Assembly (NCBI GenBank): GCA_902459845.2
Contig: CABPSV020000302.1
Span: 1-19,692 of the forward strand
DNA length: 19,692 nucleotides
Source: Hepatocystis sp. ex Piliocolobus tephrosceles
Taxonomy: Eukaryota; Apicomplexa; Aconoidasida; Haemosporida; Plasmodiidae
Reading direction: 5' to 3'
Shown here: in pieces, positions 1-10,822 of the stretch
How the letters are laid out: each line of letters starts with the position of its first letter
Position numbering within the stretch: position 1 is the stretch's first letter
Notes under the pieces: model-generated
Told to the model about the DNA's origin: nothing
Database searches by the model: none
The model's input: only the letters and a program-made list of their open reading frames with translations
Program-made: the position numbers and the translations under genes

Positions 1-186
1 ACATTGTTACCAATGGAGTTTACATATGTTTACGATTTTAATCTCGTCACATTCTTGTCAATAAAACTGACATATTTTTTACGATTTTAACCTTTTTCAC
101 ATTGTTACCAATGGAGTTTACATATGTTTACGATTTTAATCTCGTCACATTCTTGTCAATAAAACTGACATATTTTTTACGATTTT
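1..186. repeat. 49-bp tandem repeats, left array
   Basis: Four units are seen: a partial one at 1-39, then 40-88, 89-137 and 138-186, each full unit exactly 49 bp. Two variants alternate. Type A (40-88 and 138-186) contains CTCGTCACATTCTTGTCAAT, and type B (1-39 and 89-137) contains ACATTGTTACCAATGGAGTT. All units end in ACGATTTT. The array therefore has a 98-bp higher-order period. It continues off the left edge. Its mirror is the array at 18033-18415. Confidence 0.93.
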
Positions 187-507
187 ATTTTGTCATTTTA
201 GTTTGACATATTGTTTTTAATACAAGTTTTATAATTTTCAATTTCCTATTTAAAGAAACGAAATATAAAAATGCATATAAAAATGCATATAAAAAAAAGA
301 AAAAAAAAAAAAACACACACACATACATACAAATACATACACTGGCATGACTATATATATATATATATATATTTTACTTTACTATGGTTAAAAAAAAAAA
401 ATTCATATTTTATATAAGTCATAAAATAAACATATTATTTCTTATTTTGAAATTTATTCGCCTAATTTGATATAAACAACGTAATTATTCAAACATTTTA
501 ACTCAAA

Positions 508-903
508 GGGTATGCTTTAATTTTTTCTTTTTCTCTCCCTTTCTTCTTTTTTTTTTTTTATAATAATATATAAAAAATCAAGAAAAAGGTATGTTTTTTT
601 TTTTGTTTTTTGCTCTCCTTTTCTTCTTCTTTTTTGTTATAATAATAAATAAAAAATTAAGAAAACAGGTATGCTTTTTTTTCGTTTTTTTCTTACCTTC
701 TTTTTTTTTTTTTTTTTTTAATAATAATATATAAAAAAATTAACAGGTATGCTTTATTTTCATTTTTTTCTTACCTTACCTTTTTTTTTTTTTTTTATAG
801 TAATATATAAAAAAATCAAGAAAAATGTATGCTTTATTTTTGTTTTTTTCTTTCCTTTTTTTCTTTTTTTTTTTTATAATAATATATAAAAAATCAAGAA
901 GAA
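508..903. repeat. Five ~80-bp poly-T modules, left
   Basis: Five successive modules start near 508, 588, 668, 747 and 826. Each opens with GGTATGYTTT (the last with TGTATGCTTT), passes through T-runs interrupted by CTTACC or CTCTCC boxes, and closes with TAATAATATATAAAAAATCAA or a close variant. Unit length varies because the homopolymer runs vary. The right arm has the same modules in reverse at about 17310-17700. Confidence 0.85.
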
Positions 904-1409
904 TAATACGTATAAATGTTCAACACTTAACAATAACAGAGTACGAGAAAAAAAAAAAAAAATAAAAAAAATGCTTCAATCTGGCCAGTACATATATATA
1001 TATATATATAATTTTTATTAAAACAAATATACAAAAATATAAAGTAAAATAATGTTATTAATTACATTTTTTGGTATACTTTTATATATTGTCACTTGCT
1101 TTACTAACATTTAGTTTTATTGTTTGGTACTTATTGTAAAAAAAAGAAAAAAGAAAAACTCCGTAATTTGTAATAGTATTACTTTTAAAATACGTAGACG
1201 CATGTATATATATAAAATACAGATCAAATTGAAATATATAACAATATACATGAACAACCCTACATGAAAAAAAAAAAAAAAAAAAAAAAAATAAGATACA
1301 CAAAATTCAAAGAGCTAAATAAATTAATTAACACTCATGCATATGTTTCATTTCACACATTTATAAATGTAATGCATTGACTTTTTTTGCATTTTTTTTT
1401 TTTTTTATA

Positions 1410-1530
1410 TATAAAATAAGGCTACATTTTTGCTTAGATATACTGTAAAACATTGCTATCTTGCTTATAACAAAGAATACTTGTTACTGATGTGGTTTAT
1501 TTTATTTTATTTTTAATATGTATGCATATA
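1410..1530. repeat. Segment repeated in inverted orientation at 18845-18965
   Basis: The stretch just inside the left arm carries AATAAGGCTACATTTTTG, then ACTGTAAAACATTGCTATCT, then TTGCTTATAACAAAG, then TTTATTTTATTTTA. The reverse complement of 18845-18965 carries the same boxes in the same order with scattered mismatches. The second copy is not at the mirror position expected from the main arms, where 16750-16828 lacks it. Confidence 0.8.
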
Positions 1531-1936
1531 TAAACTGATACTAATAACATTGCATCGTTTTATCTTAAGCTAGTATGATAATAAAAAATAGTAATAATAA
1601 TTCAATTCTCTCGATTTATATATTTGATTTCCTACCTTTCCAAGAAAAAAAAAATTATATATATATATATATATATAATATATTTTTTTTTTTTTTGGCA
1701 TATACATATATGTTATGTGTCTTCTTATGGTGCACATTTTTTTTTTCTTTTTTGTAAAATATGTTACGATGGTTCACTTTTACCCCAATTTACATATTTT
1801 TTTATGACGTTTTAGACTTATTCACTTCTATTTATTGTATTAATTTGCTCCTTTATTATTACTTTTTTTTCGCCTTTATTTTATTATTTATTTTTTTTTT
1901 TTTTTATGAAATTTCTTTTTCTGTTTCTTAATACAT
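1531..1936. other. Intergenic, nothing recognised
   Basis: A+T-rich sequence with a (TA)n run near 1656-1682 and several T-runs of 8-20 bases. It is the 3' flank of the minus-strand gene ending at 1937. The short open frames on the plus strand here are built from TATATA and poly-T and are not credible genes. Confidence 0.7.
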
Positions 1937-2701
1937 TCATTGTTCTATGATCTCTTGTATCTCTTCTGTTTTGTTATTTAAATCTCCTTCTACCGTTTCT
2001 GTAATCATATCTGAGTGATCATTTAATTCGTCACCAACATATACTAAGTTTTCAAAATTGGAAGAATCAACTAAAATTGCGTCACATGTACGTTGAAGTA
2101 TTCTTTGGGCCATGTTATTAATCATATCATCATTATATAATTTCTTATAATCATAAACAACAATTAAATCTCTTATTTCTTTCAAGGCAGTATCAATGTC
2201 AAACTTATTATTTAATATTAATTGTTCTGTAATCTTATCTAATGCGTAATACGTATTGTGAGTTTCACAACGTAAAAATTCAAACATTTTATCATATGTA
2301 TTAGTATATGTATGTACATCCATTACATGTTGATAAATTCTCTTTATCATTGAATCTATTTTGTGACTTTCAAGGGTCATATCTTTATTCTTTAAATATA
2401 ATAGAATCATATTTAATATTTCACGTTTATTTAAAATAATCGGATCACCCATTTTTGTTGCTTTTATATACTTTATTATAACATTATTTTCAATTTTATT
2501 ATTATACTTAACCTTATCAAAGTTGTTCATATTTGTACTACTCATAATTCTACGAATTCTTGTTAATGGGTTTACAAAAGTATTTCTTTCATTTTTGTAT
2601 ACATTTTTAAAAGTAAGTACAAAATCAGTGATATTTAAAAAGGAAAATATCCAACTAGTAAAAAGTAAAATATTAAAACATAAAAATTGCTTAAATTTCA
2701 T
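1937..2701 (-). CDS. Signal-bearing protein of unknown family, possibly exported
   Basis: Single-exon frame of 254 residues, ATG at 2701 in an A-rich context and TGA at 1937-1939. Residues 5-26 form a hydrophobic stretch typical of a signal peptide or signal anchor. A basic patch, R48-I-R-R51, follows, and R50-R-I52-M-S54 sits where a PEXEL would be but has Ile for Leu and Ser for Glu, so it is degenerate at best. From about residue 85 to 210 the chain looks largely helical, with two cysteines (C145, C206), and the last ~30 residues are acidic. There is no second hydrophobic segment. The codon use and mixed composition, unlike the surrounding A/T runs, support a real gene. I do not recognise the family. 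A very divergent PHIST-like helical domain is conceivable, but the tryptophans usual in that family are missing. Export to the red cell is inferred from context only. Confidence 0.82.
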   Translation of the reverse strand: MKFKQFLCFNILLFTSWIFSFLNITDFVLTFKNVYKNERNTFVNPLTRIRRIMSSTNMNNFDKVKYNNKIENNVIIKYIKATKMGDPIILNKREILNMILLYLKNKDMTLESHKIDSMIKRIYQHVMDVHTYTNTYDKMFEFLRCETHNTYYALDKITEQLILNNKFDIDTALKEIRDLIVVYDYKKLYNDDMINNMAQRILQRTCDAILVDSSNFENLVYVGDELNDHSDMITETVEGDLNNKTEEIQEIIEQ

Positions 2702-2823
2702 TTTTAATAAATATTATATACTTTATAGTTTAAAAAATATATAAAAAATGCAATCATATTAAGTACGTTTTACGAAATCACACTTTAAAAAATTGTACAT
2801 AAATCAGTAACTTTTTTATATTA

Positions 2824-2869
<46 letters not shown>

Positions 2870-3993
2870 ATGTTTTTTAAGTAAAAAAACTTAATAATAA
2901 ATCTATTAATTTTTATCTGAAAAAAAAAAATAATAAATAAATAAGAACATTCAATAGTTCGAAGAGATATATGTAAAAAATTTATACATAAAAAATAACG
3001 TACCGATTTGAAACATAGAACCAATTAAATACGATAAAACAATATAAAAATAATAATATTATTAAAATTATTAATTTATTATACTACTATAATCATTTTA
3101 CTTAAATTTAAATACAATACATTAAAACGAAATAAAAGAAAATCGAAAATTTAACTGTACCCATTGAGATTATTACTAAATTATAACCTAACAATAAAAA
3201 TAGTGATAATGGTTTAAATAAAGGTATATATATATATATATACATACCTAATATTATTTTTTATTTATTTTATTATTTTAATTAGCATGCATGATATAAA
3301 GTTTTCAAATTTATCACTTTTAAGTGTGGAAATATAAAAATATACAAAAAAATAAATAAAATAAAATACTATAAAATGAACATATATTTAAAACGTACAT
3401 TAGCTATAAACATTTGTTATATAAACCGTGAACTTGAATTTAACCGTTAAAGAACCATAACTACCCACTAATTGAAACTCGATACATTAGTCGATAAAAC
3501 ACGAAACAAAAAAAGAAAATTTTAATTAAATTAAATTAAATTATGTTAAACTAAGTTAAATTGAGTTAGATTAAATATATATACATGATATGATTGAACA
3601 ATTTCAATGACAACATTAATTATAATTACTTACATGATACTATTTTTTTTTTTTTTTTATACTTAAAATGTTAACAATTCGTCTCAACAGTTAAAAAAGA
3701 ACTACTACCATTACAAGTAAATATAAAAATAAAGAACATGCTTATATATAATTTTAAAAATAACAATTAAAGCATAAATACATATATATATATATATATG
3801 TATAATTTTTTTTTTTTTTTTTCTAAATTTACATCATAAACAATTTAAAGCAGTATACACAAATTGCATTCATGTTTTATTCGATTGCATGGTATTATTT
3901 GTTTTCACTAATATATTAATAAAAAAATAATATATATATATATATATATATACTTACAGTTTTTATAAAAAAAACATATAAATGACTATTAGG
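2702..3993. other. Intergenic between genes 1 and 2
   Basis: Non-coding, A+T-rich. It contains a (TA)n tract at about 2826-2862, another near 3223-3242, and (TA)n/poly-T clusters near 3781-3822 and 3929-3952. At about 3530-3580 there is a decayed 5-bp tandem repeat of TTAAA type (TTAAATTAAATTAAATTATG and variants). It should hold the promoter of gene 1 and the 3' UTR of gene 2. No gene is seen. Confidence 0.7.
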
Positions 3994-5887
3994 TTATGTT
4001 CTGTGTTTTAATTCATCCCAAAATTCGATGAAATCAATATCATTAAAGTTTTCTTCCATAAACGTTACTAAACTATTTTTTAATTCATTATAATTAAACT
4101 GATATGAAGAAAAAAAATTTACTACATCTTCCTTATTTAAAGGTTCACCATTAATCAAGTTAAGGAAGTTTTTATGAGCATCAGATTCAAAATCTGTTAA
4201 CATATTTAAAAATGGAGCAATAGATTCATTCCAGTGTTCAACATCTTCTTCTTCATCTGTATCATATCTTTCTCTGTTTTCCATGTAATGTAAATACAAA
4301 TTTAATAATACTGTAAAAAAATAATTTCTTACAAATTCAGATAAATGTTGCCATATATTCATAACACTAGATTTAGATGGATTATCTTGCATCGAACTAA
4401 GTAGTTCATCTAAACCGTTTATGGAAACATCATCCCAAGTTTCATTAATATTTGCATTTTCCATAGCACTTTCATTAATTATATTCGAATTTTCTTCTTC
4501 TTCTTCTTCTTCTTCTTCTTCTGCTTCTTCTGCTTCTTCTGCTTCTTCTGCTTCTTCTGCTTCTTCTGCTTCTTCCGCTTCTTCCGCTTCTTCTGCTTCT
4601 TCTTCTTCTTCTTCTTCTTCTTCTGTTTCTTCTTCTTCTTCTAATATATCATACTGTACATCTTCATAGGTATTATCTAGTACATCTTCGTCGGTATTAT
4701 CTAGTGCATATTCATCGGTATTATCTAACATATCTTCATCGGTACCATCTATCACATTTTCATCGGTACCATCTATCACATCTTCATAGTTATTATCTAG
4801 CATATTTTCATCCATGTTACTTAGCATATCTTCATCGGTATTATCTATTATATATTCATCGGTATTATCTAACATATCTTCATCGGTACCATCTATCACA
4901 TCTTCATCGGTACCATCTATCACATCTTCAAAGTTATTATCTAGCATATTTTCATCCATGTTACTTAACACACTCTCATCGGTACTACTTAACACATTCT
5001 CATCAGCACTACTAGGCACGTTCTCATCGGTATTACTAGGCACGTTCTCATCAGTATTACTAGGCACGTTCTCATCGGTATTACTAGGCACGTTCTCATC
5101 AGTACTACTAGACACGTTCTCATCGGTACTACTTAACACATTCTCATCAGTACTACTAGGCACGTTCTCATCGGTATTACTAGGCACGTTCTCATCAGTA
5201 TTACTAGGCACGTTCTCATCGGTATTACTAGGCACGTTCTCATCAGTACTACTAGACACGTTCTCATCGGTACTACTTAACACATTCTCATCAGTACTAC
5301 TAGGCACGTTCTCATCGGTATTACTAGGCACGTTCTCATCGGTATTACTAGGCACGTTCTCATCGGTATCATTTTTCTCAATAAAATCCAACACGCTGCT
5401 GTTTAATGTTGTTTCCAAATCATTGTTTTCACTTGTTCTCGTACTTCTTAAGTTAGGGTGAGCCTCTTCATTGACCTCAGATAAATTTCTTGGATGTACT
5501 TTTATCAAATTTAGTCCTGACACTATTATGCTATTATCAACTAATGAAATATTCTAAAAAAAAATTAAATAAAAAAAATAAAAAAAAAAATAATATTTAC
5601 ATTTATTACATTTTGTTGTGCATTTATAAATTAAATATATTATAAAACCGTATATATGTTAAATATACATTATTTTTATTTATAGTTTTTACTTGGAATA
5701 TTATATAAATAACAATTAGGAAACTAACAACAAATCGTAAAATATAGGGCAAACATATACTTTTGCTCATATTGTTATATTTATCCTCATAGGCATATTT
5801 TTTAGTGAAGTTTTTTTTAACACTTCTATGTTTTTTAGCCAGTTGTGAACAGACTAAATTTGATTTTATTAATTCAAACATGTTCAT
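3994..5887 (-). CDS. PEXEL exported protein with octapeptide repeats and PHIST-like domain
   Basis: Two exons: 5887-5693 (65 codons) and 5553-3994 (519 codons plus TAA), joined in phase 0 to give 584 residues. Exon 1 carries an internal hydrophobic signal at residues 44-64 after a basic N-terminus. Exon 2 brings the PEXEL motif R87-N-L-S-E91, 22 residues after the hydrophobic core. In known proteins plasmepsin V cuts after the Leu in the ER and the product crosses into the red cell through PTEX. Residues 129-368 are 30 octapeptides of DENVPSNT type grading into DEDMLDNT type. Residues 369-419 are Glu-rich with EEA repeats. Residues about 440-579 are helical with spaced Trp (438, 466, 506, 578) and an xLDELLSSM...IW...Y pattern resembling the PHIST/PRESAN domain. 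Membership is my judgement from pattern, not a search. PHIST proteins in other species bind the red-cell skeleton or virulence-complex components. ATG at 5881 is an alternative start two codons downstream. Confidence 0.88.
4492..4644 (-). repeat. Glu/Ala trinucleotide tract in gene 2
   Basis: 51 codons, nearly all GAA or GCA/GCG. A run of Glu is followed by nine EEA triplets and then Glu again (residues 369-419). Two of the Ala codons use GCG (CGC on the plus strand) rather than GCA. It is strongly acidic and probably a disordered or coiled linker between the octads and the C-terminal domain. Confidence 0.95.
4645..5364 (-). repeat. 30 x 24-bp repeat coding octapeptides in gene 2
   Basis: The repeat codes residues 129-368. 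The first ~17 octads are of DENVPSNT type with Pro/Leu/Ser and Asn/Ser switches; the last ~13 are of DEDMLDNT/DEDVIDGT type. Both halves show a higher period of six octads (144 bp, 48 residues): octads 6-11 recur as 12-17 with small changes, and octads 18-23 recur as 24-29. All copies stay in frame. Confidence 0.95.
5554..5692 (-). other. Intron of gene 2
   Basis: 139 bp. The donor reads TTCCAA|GTAAAAACT and the acceptor TTTTTTTTTTAG|AATATTTC on the minus strand. It is in phase 0 and splits the hydrophobic signal from the PEXEL, as in many Plasmodium exported-protein genes. It is A/T only apart from a few G/C bases. The exon-2 reading frame stays open from the acceptor to the PEXEL, which supports the junction. 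Confidence 0.85.
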
Positions 5888-7610
5888 AATTTAATATTAT
5901 TTTTAAAATAAATAAATTTGCACCTAAAATAATTATTACAATTTTCGTAATAAAAAAGTGAATAAAAACAAATGAATAGCTAAGTAAATAAATAAAAAAA
6001 AATTAAATAAATAAAATAATTAATATAAATAAAATAAATAGAATAAATAAAAATAGAATAAATAAAAATAGAATAAAAATAAAATAAAATAAATAAAAAT
6101 AAAATAAATAAAAATAAAATAAATAAAAATAGAATAAATAAAAATAAAATAAAATAGAATAAAATAAAATAAATAAATCAATCAAGATTAGTATATATAA
6201 ATTTTTATGTTTATAATTATTTTGATTAAAATATATATACTAGGTTTTAATACTTTATCTAGATGTTAAGAAAAATAACGTAATTTATTAATAATTTTAA
6301 ATTTATAGAGTTAATATATTATTTATAGAAATGATGATATATTATTATTATTCTTTAGTACATGTTATATATTTTTTTTTTTTTTTAGATTTAAAAAAAA
6401 GTATATTTTAATTTTTTAGATTTTATATCTATATATGTTAAAAATATAATTTTTTTTGTAGTTGTGTTTTTAAATTATATATATATAGCATGCTCAACCG
6501 TAATACATTATTTTAATTTATAGAAAATGTAAAAATTTGCTTAACTAATTGATTTTTTTATATATATTATACTAAATAAAAAATTATTATTTTTTTTTTA
6601 TTATTTTCTCAAATATATTTTTATATATTTAAAACTTTTTTTTATAATTATAAAGTAGTACAAACTACCTACCCTACCTACATACTACATATATATATGT
6701 ATATATATATATATATATTATTATAAATAATATAAAAAATGCAATATAAAAAAATAAAGCATGGCACTATTATATCAATTTTTTTTTTTTTTTTTGGTCT
6801 ATATAATTATATGTATAATGTAGTAATATTCTTTTATTGATGTTTTATAATTCTATTTTCTATAAATAATTTTTACATTCATGCTTAACCTAAATTCATA
6901 TACTTTACAACATAAATAAAACATCATAAAAAAAAAATAAAAATTTATAATAAAAATGTTTTACCTAATCACCATCTTGTAGATCAATTTTATTTAAAAT
7001 AACGGAAAACTAAAAAAAAATTATTCAAATATATACATCATTATATATGTTTTTCGTTTCTTTTGCATAAAAATACAAATCATTGTTTTGTATAACTTAC
7101 TCTCCATCTTTTTTATGTTTTCATAGTTTTAATGATGAAAACTAAAACAAAATTTAATAAATAAAAATAGGTAGATCAATATATATATGTACAAAAAGAA
7201 CTATTAATGGTTTTTTAAAACCATTCCAAAAAAAAATTTTTTATGTTATGCTCTCCAAAAAAAAAAAAAAAAAAAAAAAAAAGAAGCATATGTAACTCTA
7301 ACCTATAGATATATATTCATTTTAGTAATTATGATAAAATAAAACACTTTTAATAATTATAGCTATTTTTAAAGTTATGAGATTAATGATTAATATCTTA
7401 ATTAATGTTTTTTCATATTAAAAATTATACTTATAATATAATAAAGACTGTGTTCAATTTTTAGTTCATTATAACATATTTTTATTTTCTCTAAAACAAC
7501 ATTCAACTTTGATAATATTTTTTTTATTTTATATTAATTTGTGTTTAATCATTTCCTCTTTTATAAAGTAATGGAAAGGGGGTAGCTATTAAAAAAAATG
7601 TATGCATACT

Positions 7611-7641
<31 letters not shown>

Positions 7642-9314
7642 TAACAAAAAAGGAAAAGTATAAAAACGGGGTACGAAAATAAAACAAACAAAAATAAAGC
7701 AAGAAAAAAAAAGAAAAAAATTTAAATGAGCATTAAAAATAATATAACAACATAATAGGTAAATACTATACCTTTGTTGTATATGTTCATATATTGGTAT
7801 ATCAATTATATGAGCAAAGTGTATATTAAAGTAAAGTGCTTGAGAATTTTTTTTTTCTTTTTTTTTTTGCACCATCACGCTAGTAGGAATATATTATATG
7901 TCTTTATTAACTATAATACTATATATATATATTATTTACTGTTAAAATTGTATGCTTCTATTAATTTTATTTTATAACCCTCATTATTTTACAAAAAGTA
8001 AATTAATAATAGATTAAAAAAGTTCACAAAAATACACCTGAATTAATAACATGTAATTATCATGTTTTATATATATCCATAGCTATTGTTCGATTTATAT
8101 AATGTTAAATAACTTTTGTCTTTTTTAACAAAATTTACTATGAAATCCTTAATTATTAGTTTTTTTGTTGTTTTACGTACATACATATTATCATATATTA
8201 ATAAACATAAATACTTCCTTTACTTATAATTGTTATTTAAAAAACATTACATATATAAATGTATAAACTTCTGTGTTTTTTTTATAATAATTAAAACTTT
8301 CGATTTAATATTTAATTTATCGTTATTTTGTTATTTTATAAACATTGGAATTGAAAATTTATATTTATATTTATATATTTTAATAATAGTTATCTTTATG
8401 TTTATATGTGTTACAAAATATATAAATTAATAAATGAATAAATAGCTAATCTAATTTTTTATCTATTTTATTAACTACCTAGTAAAAGATGTAACAAAGA
8501 AAGTGTACTTTGTTTAATCATAATTTCATTTTTCTAAACTAATATAAATTAAAATTTCGAAAAGGAAACACACAATATTATTTATATCACGTTATTTTAT
8601 TTATTTATTTTTTTTCTTGTTACATACAAAAATTACTTTTGAACAAAAATTGTAACTATATAAGAATATTGATTATGAGTTTATACAAAAATGTATATAT
8701 AAAAAAAAATTTACAAGAATGAATAGAATGGTTTATTGGAGTTTTATACATTTAAAGTATATAAGTATAAATATAAGTATACATATATACTTAAAAAAAG
8801 ACGGTTCAGTTAATGTTTAACTCAATTTGTTAAATATATATATATATATATATATATAAAGCGGACATACTATTTATTAGGTTGGCACAAAATTAATATC
8901 TTATGTATATATGAATTTACTTATGTAAAATTATTTAAATGTAATTAAACTTGTATATTCAACACCTCATTTACATATATATAATGTAGTAAAAACAATA
9001 TAAAAAATCTTATTAAATAAAAAAAAACAATAAATAACAATGTCCAAATAAATAAAAATGTTATTGTTTTAGTATTAAACGTACCATTTAATATAAAAAA
9101 AAAAACAATGTAAAACAATAATTATGCATAGTAAATTTTCAATCTTTCTTTTTAAAGTTTTTTTTCTTTTTTTCTTTTCTCTATTAATTCTTTATACATA
9201 TATATATATATATATGTAGGATGTAAATATGTTTACATATTGTATGAACTAAAAAGCGTAAATAAAACATGCGATTTTTTTAAAGATTTATAACTTTTTT
9301 TTTTTTTTTATTTA
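5888..9314. other. Long gene-free stretch between genes 2 and 3
   Basis: About 3.4 kb of A/T-rich DNA in which I find no credible gene. It holds the simple-repeat tract at about 5985-6180, (TA)n runs near 6700, 7616-7641 and 8838-8859, a ~30-bp A-run at 7256-7282 and many T-runs. It should include the promoter of gene 2 (right of 5887) and the 3' UTR of gene 3 (left of 9315). Open frames near 7561-7878 and 8230-8430 are Phe/Ile/Tyr-rich products of composition. Confidence 0.7.
5985..6180. repeat. AATAAA-type low-complexity tandem tract
   Basis: Almost 200 bp made of AATAAA, AATAAAAATA and AATAGAATA words in irregular alternation (for example AATAAATAAAAATAGAAT). It lies 5' of gene 2. It codes an apparent 60-aa frame of Phe/Leu/Ile/Tyr on the minus strand that is only a shadow of the repeat. 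Confidence 0.85.
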
Positions 9315-10045
9315 TTACAATTTTTCTTCATTTGACTTGTCCATATTTTTATTAACGGATAAAAAAGGACAATCATCGACAAGTTTAAGTAAGTAATTTT
9401 CAATATATTTTTTTATAAGGCGTATCGCAATAACAGCTATTAATGTCCCTAAAGTTATAGTAGCGTTTTTATACATTTTCTTTTTTCTTTTAATTATACT
9501 TAACTCTTTATCTTTTGTATAAATTTCTTTTAAAAGCAGTGCACTTCGTTCATCTGTGAACACATCTTTCTTATTACTGTTAAGTAAATTATCTATAAAT
9601 ATATAAAAAAAAAAAAAAAAAAAACATAAATACATAATTTATTATTTTTTAAAAAAAAATATAATGATCAACAACAAAAAAAAAAAGATATGTAATTAGG
9701 TGTACACATACACAGATCAGTTGATAAAAGAGAATTTTATTTTTATATAACAGCCAAAATAGAAAGGTAAAATTACCAATTAACGTTTTTTTTAAATGAA
9801 ATATATAGATCATTATTATACATGTATATATTTTTTTAACGATACGTACCTGTGTCCTTCTTATATGTTTCATGAAGATGTCTATCTGCATCTTTATTTA
9901 TTTTATTCCCATCTTTCCCCATATTAAATCTTGATATCCACATGTTATTTTTGGAGTTTTCATTCTTATGCCCTGTTATAACATAGCTAAAATTTACTAA
10001 GAAAAAAATAGTAATGACAAACAAACTTAGTAATTTGTTTGCCAT
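9315..10045 (-). CDS. Small PEXEL exported membrane protein
   Basis: Two exons: 10045-9850 (65 codons plus one base) and 9592-9315, joined in phase 1 so that G plus AT makes Asp66. The product is 157 residues. Residues 4-23 are a signal peptide (LLSLFVITIFFLVNFSYVI region). R55-H-L-H-E59 is a full PEXEL match, about 32 residues after the signal core and still inside exon 1. In exon 2 a basic stretch (IIKRKKK) precedes a single hydrophobic segment, about TITLGTLIAVIAIRLI, followed by a charged tail ending in EEKL. I chose ATG 10045 because the upstream in-frame codons lack an ATG and the signal begins directly after it. Known PEXEL proteins with one late membrane span go to Maurer's clefts, vesicles or the red-cell membrane, and I infer something similar here. 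I do not recognise the family. Confidence 0.85.
9593..9849 (-). other. Intron of gene 3
   Basis: 257 bp. The donor is a near-perfect GACACAG|GTACGTATC and the acceptor TATTTATAG|ATAATTTAC, just after a T-run of about 20. Phase 1 matches on both sides. Using a later AG (AACAG|TAATAAG) would shift the frame, so the first acceptor is preferred. Confidence 0.82.
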
Positions 10046-10763
10046 ACTAATGAATTCTAAAATCAAAATATAAAAAAATATAAAAAATAAAAAAGAAAAC
10101 GAACTTAACTACTTTTAAAATTAAAAATATATAAATATTTAGAAAGTTTTTTGTTTTTATACTATTATTCTTTATAAATAAACAATAAACATTAAATATG
10201 GTAATACTATAACATAGTACTAATAATAAATATAAGCATTTTAATTTTAATTTCTTTTTTTCTCTTTATTATACATATACATATAAATAAATGTTATTTA
10301 TATATTTATAATCGAATGAACTCTTCCTTCATCTTAATATAATTAATGGATATTATATATATATATATATATATGTAACATCAAAGTAATGTAAAATTCA
10401 TATAATAATAAATTTCTTAGCCTTCCCGTTTTTATCAAGAAAGTATTATTATTTTTTTCAGTACAGTTTTTTATATTTTTATAACAAACGTAAAATAAGT
10501 AGAACGTTAGTAATTCACTGATTTTATCATAATTTTAGTTTTTTTATAATAGCTTATTTTTTTTAAATCTTTTTAATTAGTATTAAATACTAAAAAAAGC
10601 AAAATGTACTTAAAATAATGCTTACTTATTATATTAATAGCTAGCCTTTATTATTTTACTTGTTAATAATAAGTACATTGAATAACAATTTATTATATAA
10701 TAATAAATTATTATGTAAATATCGTAATTACCTATTTGATAATTATTTTAATAACAAAATAAT

Positions 10764-10822
<59 letters not shown>

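Larger units (their letters stand above)
1..1400. repeat. Left arm of long inverted repeat
   Basis: This stretch is matched in reverse complement by 16829-18218. The order of landmarks is identical in both: 49-bp tandem units (1-186 versus 18033-18218), a spacer containing two ATGCATATAAAA-like boxes (about 187-300 versus 17930-18032), an ACACACACATACATAC tract, a ~140-bp spacer (about 380-505), five poly-T modules (508-903), then a ~500-bp inner spacer. Shared strings in the inner spacer include GTACTTATTGT, TTGTCACTTG, CAATCTGGCCAGTACATA (one mismatch) and TAAATGTAATGCATTGACTT (two mismatches). Similarity fades near 1400. The outer end is cut by the window edge, so the true arm is longer. 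It has no convincing open reading frame. I infer a non-coding subtelomeric repeat block. Confidence 0.9.

Noticed and set aside
1082..1303. 73-aa minus-strand frame within the left arm
   Set aside because: It begins with a poly-Phe run from an A-tract, and the matching place in the right arm is not kept open in the same way.
2821..3024. Minus-strand frame starting MVLCFKSVRYF with a donor-like GGTACGTTA near its start
   Set aside because: The frame ends in a (TA)n tract and I find no partner exon; the donor match alone is weak.
4814..5461. 215-aa plus-strand open frame full of SSVLLGTF repeats, with further antisense frames at 4421-4669 and 4704-5015
   Set aside because: They are the reverse-strand shadows of the in-frame 24-bp and Glu/Ala repeats of gene 2. 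Stop-free antisense frames are expected from repeats of a length divisible by three.
6003..6185. 60-aa Phe/Leu/Ile/Tyr frame on the minus strand
   Set aside because: It is a translation of the AATAAA-type simple repeat.
8230..8430. 66-aa hydrophobic plus-strand frame
   Set aside because: No ATG at the start, and composition is fully explained by TTTATA-rich DNA.
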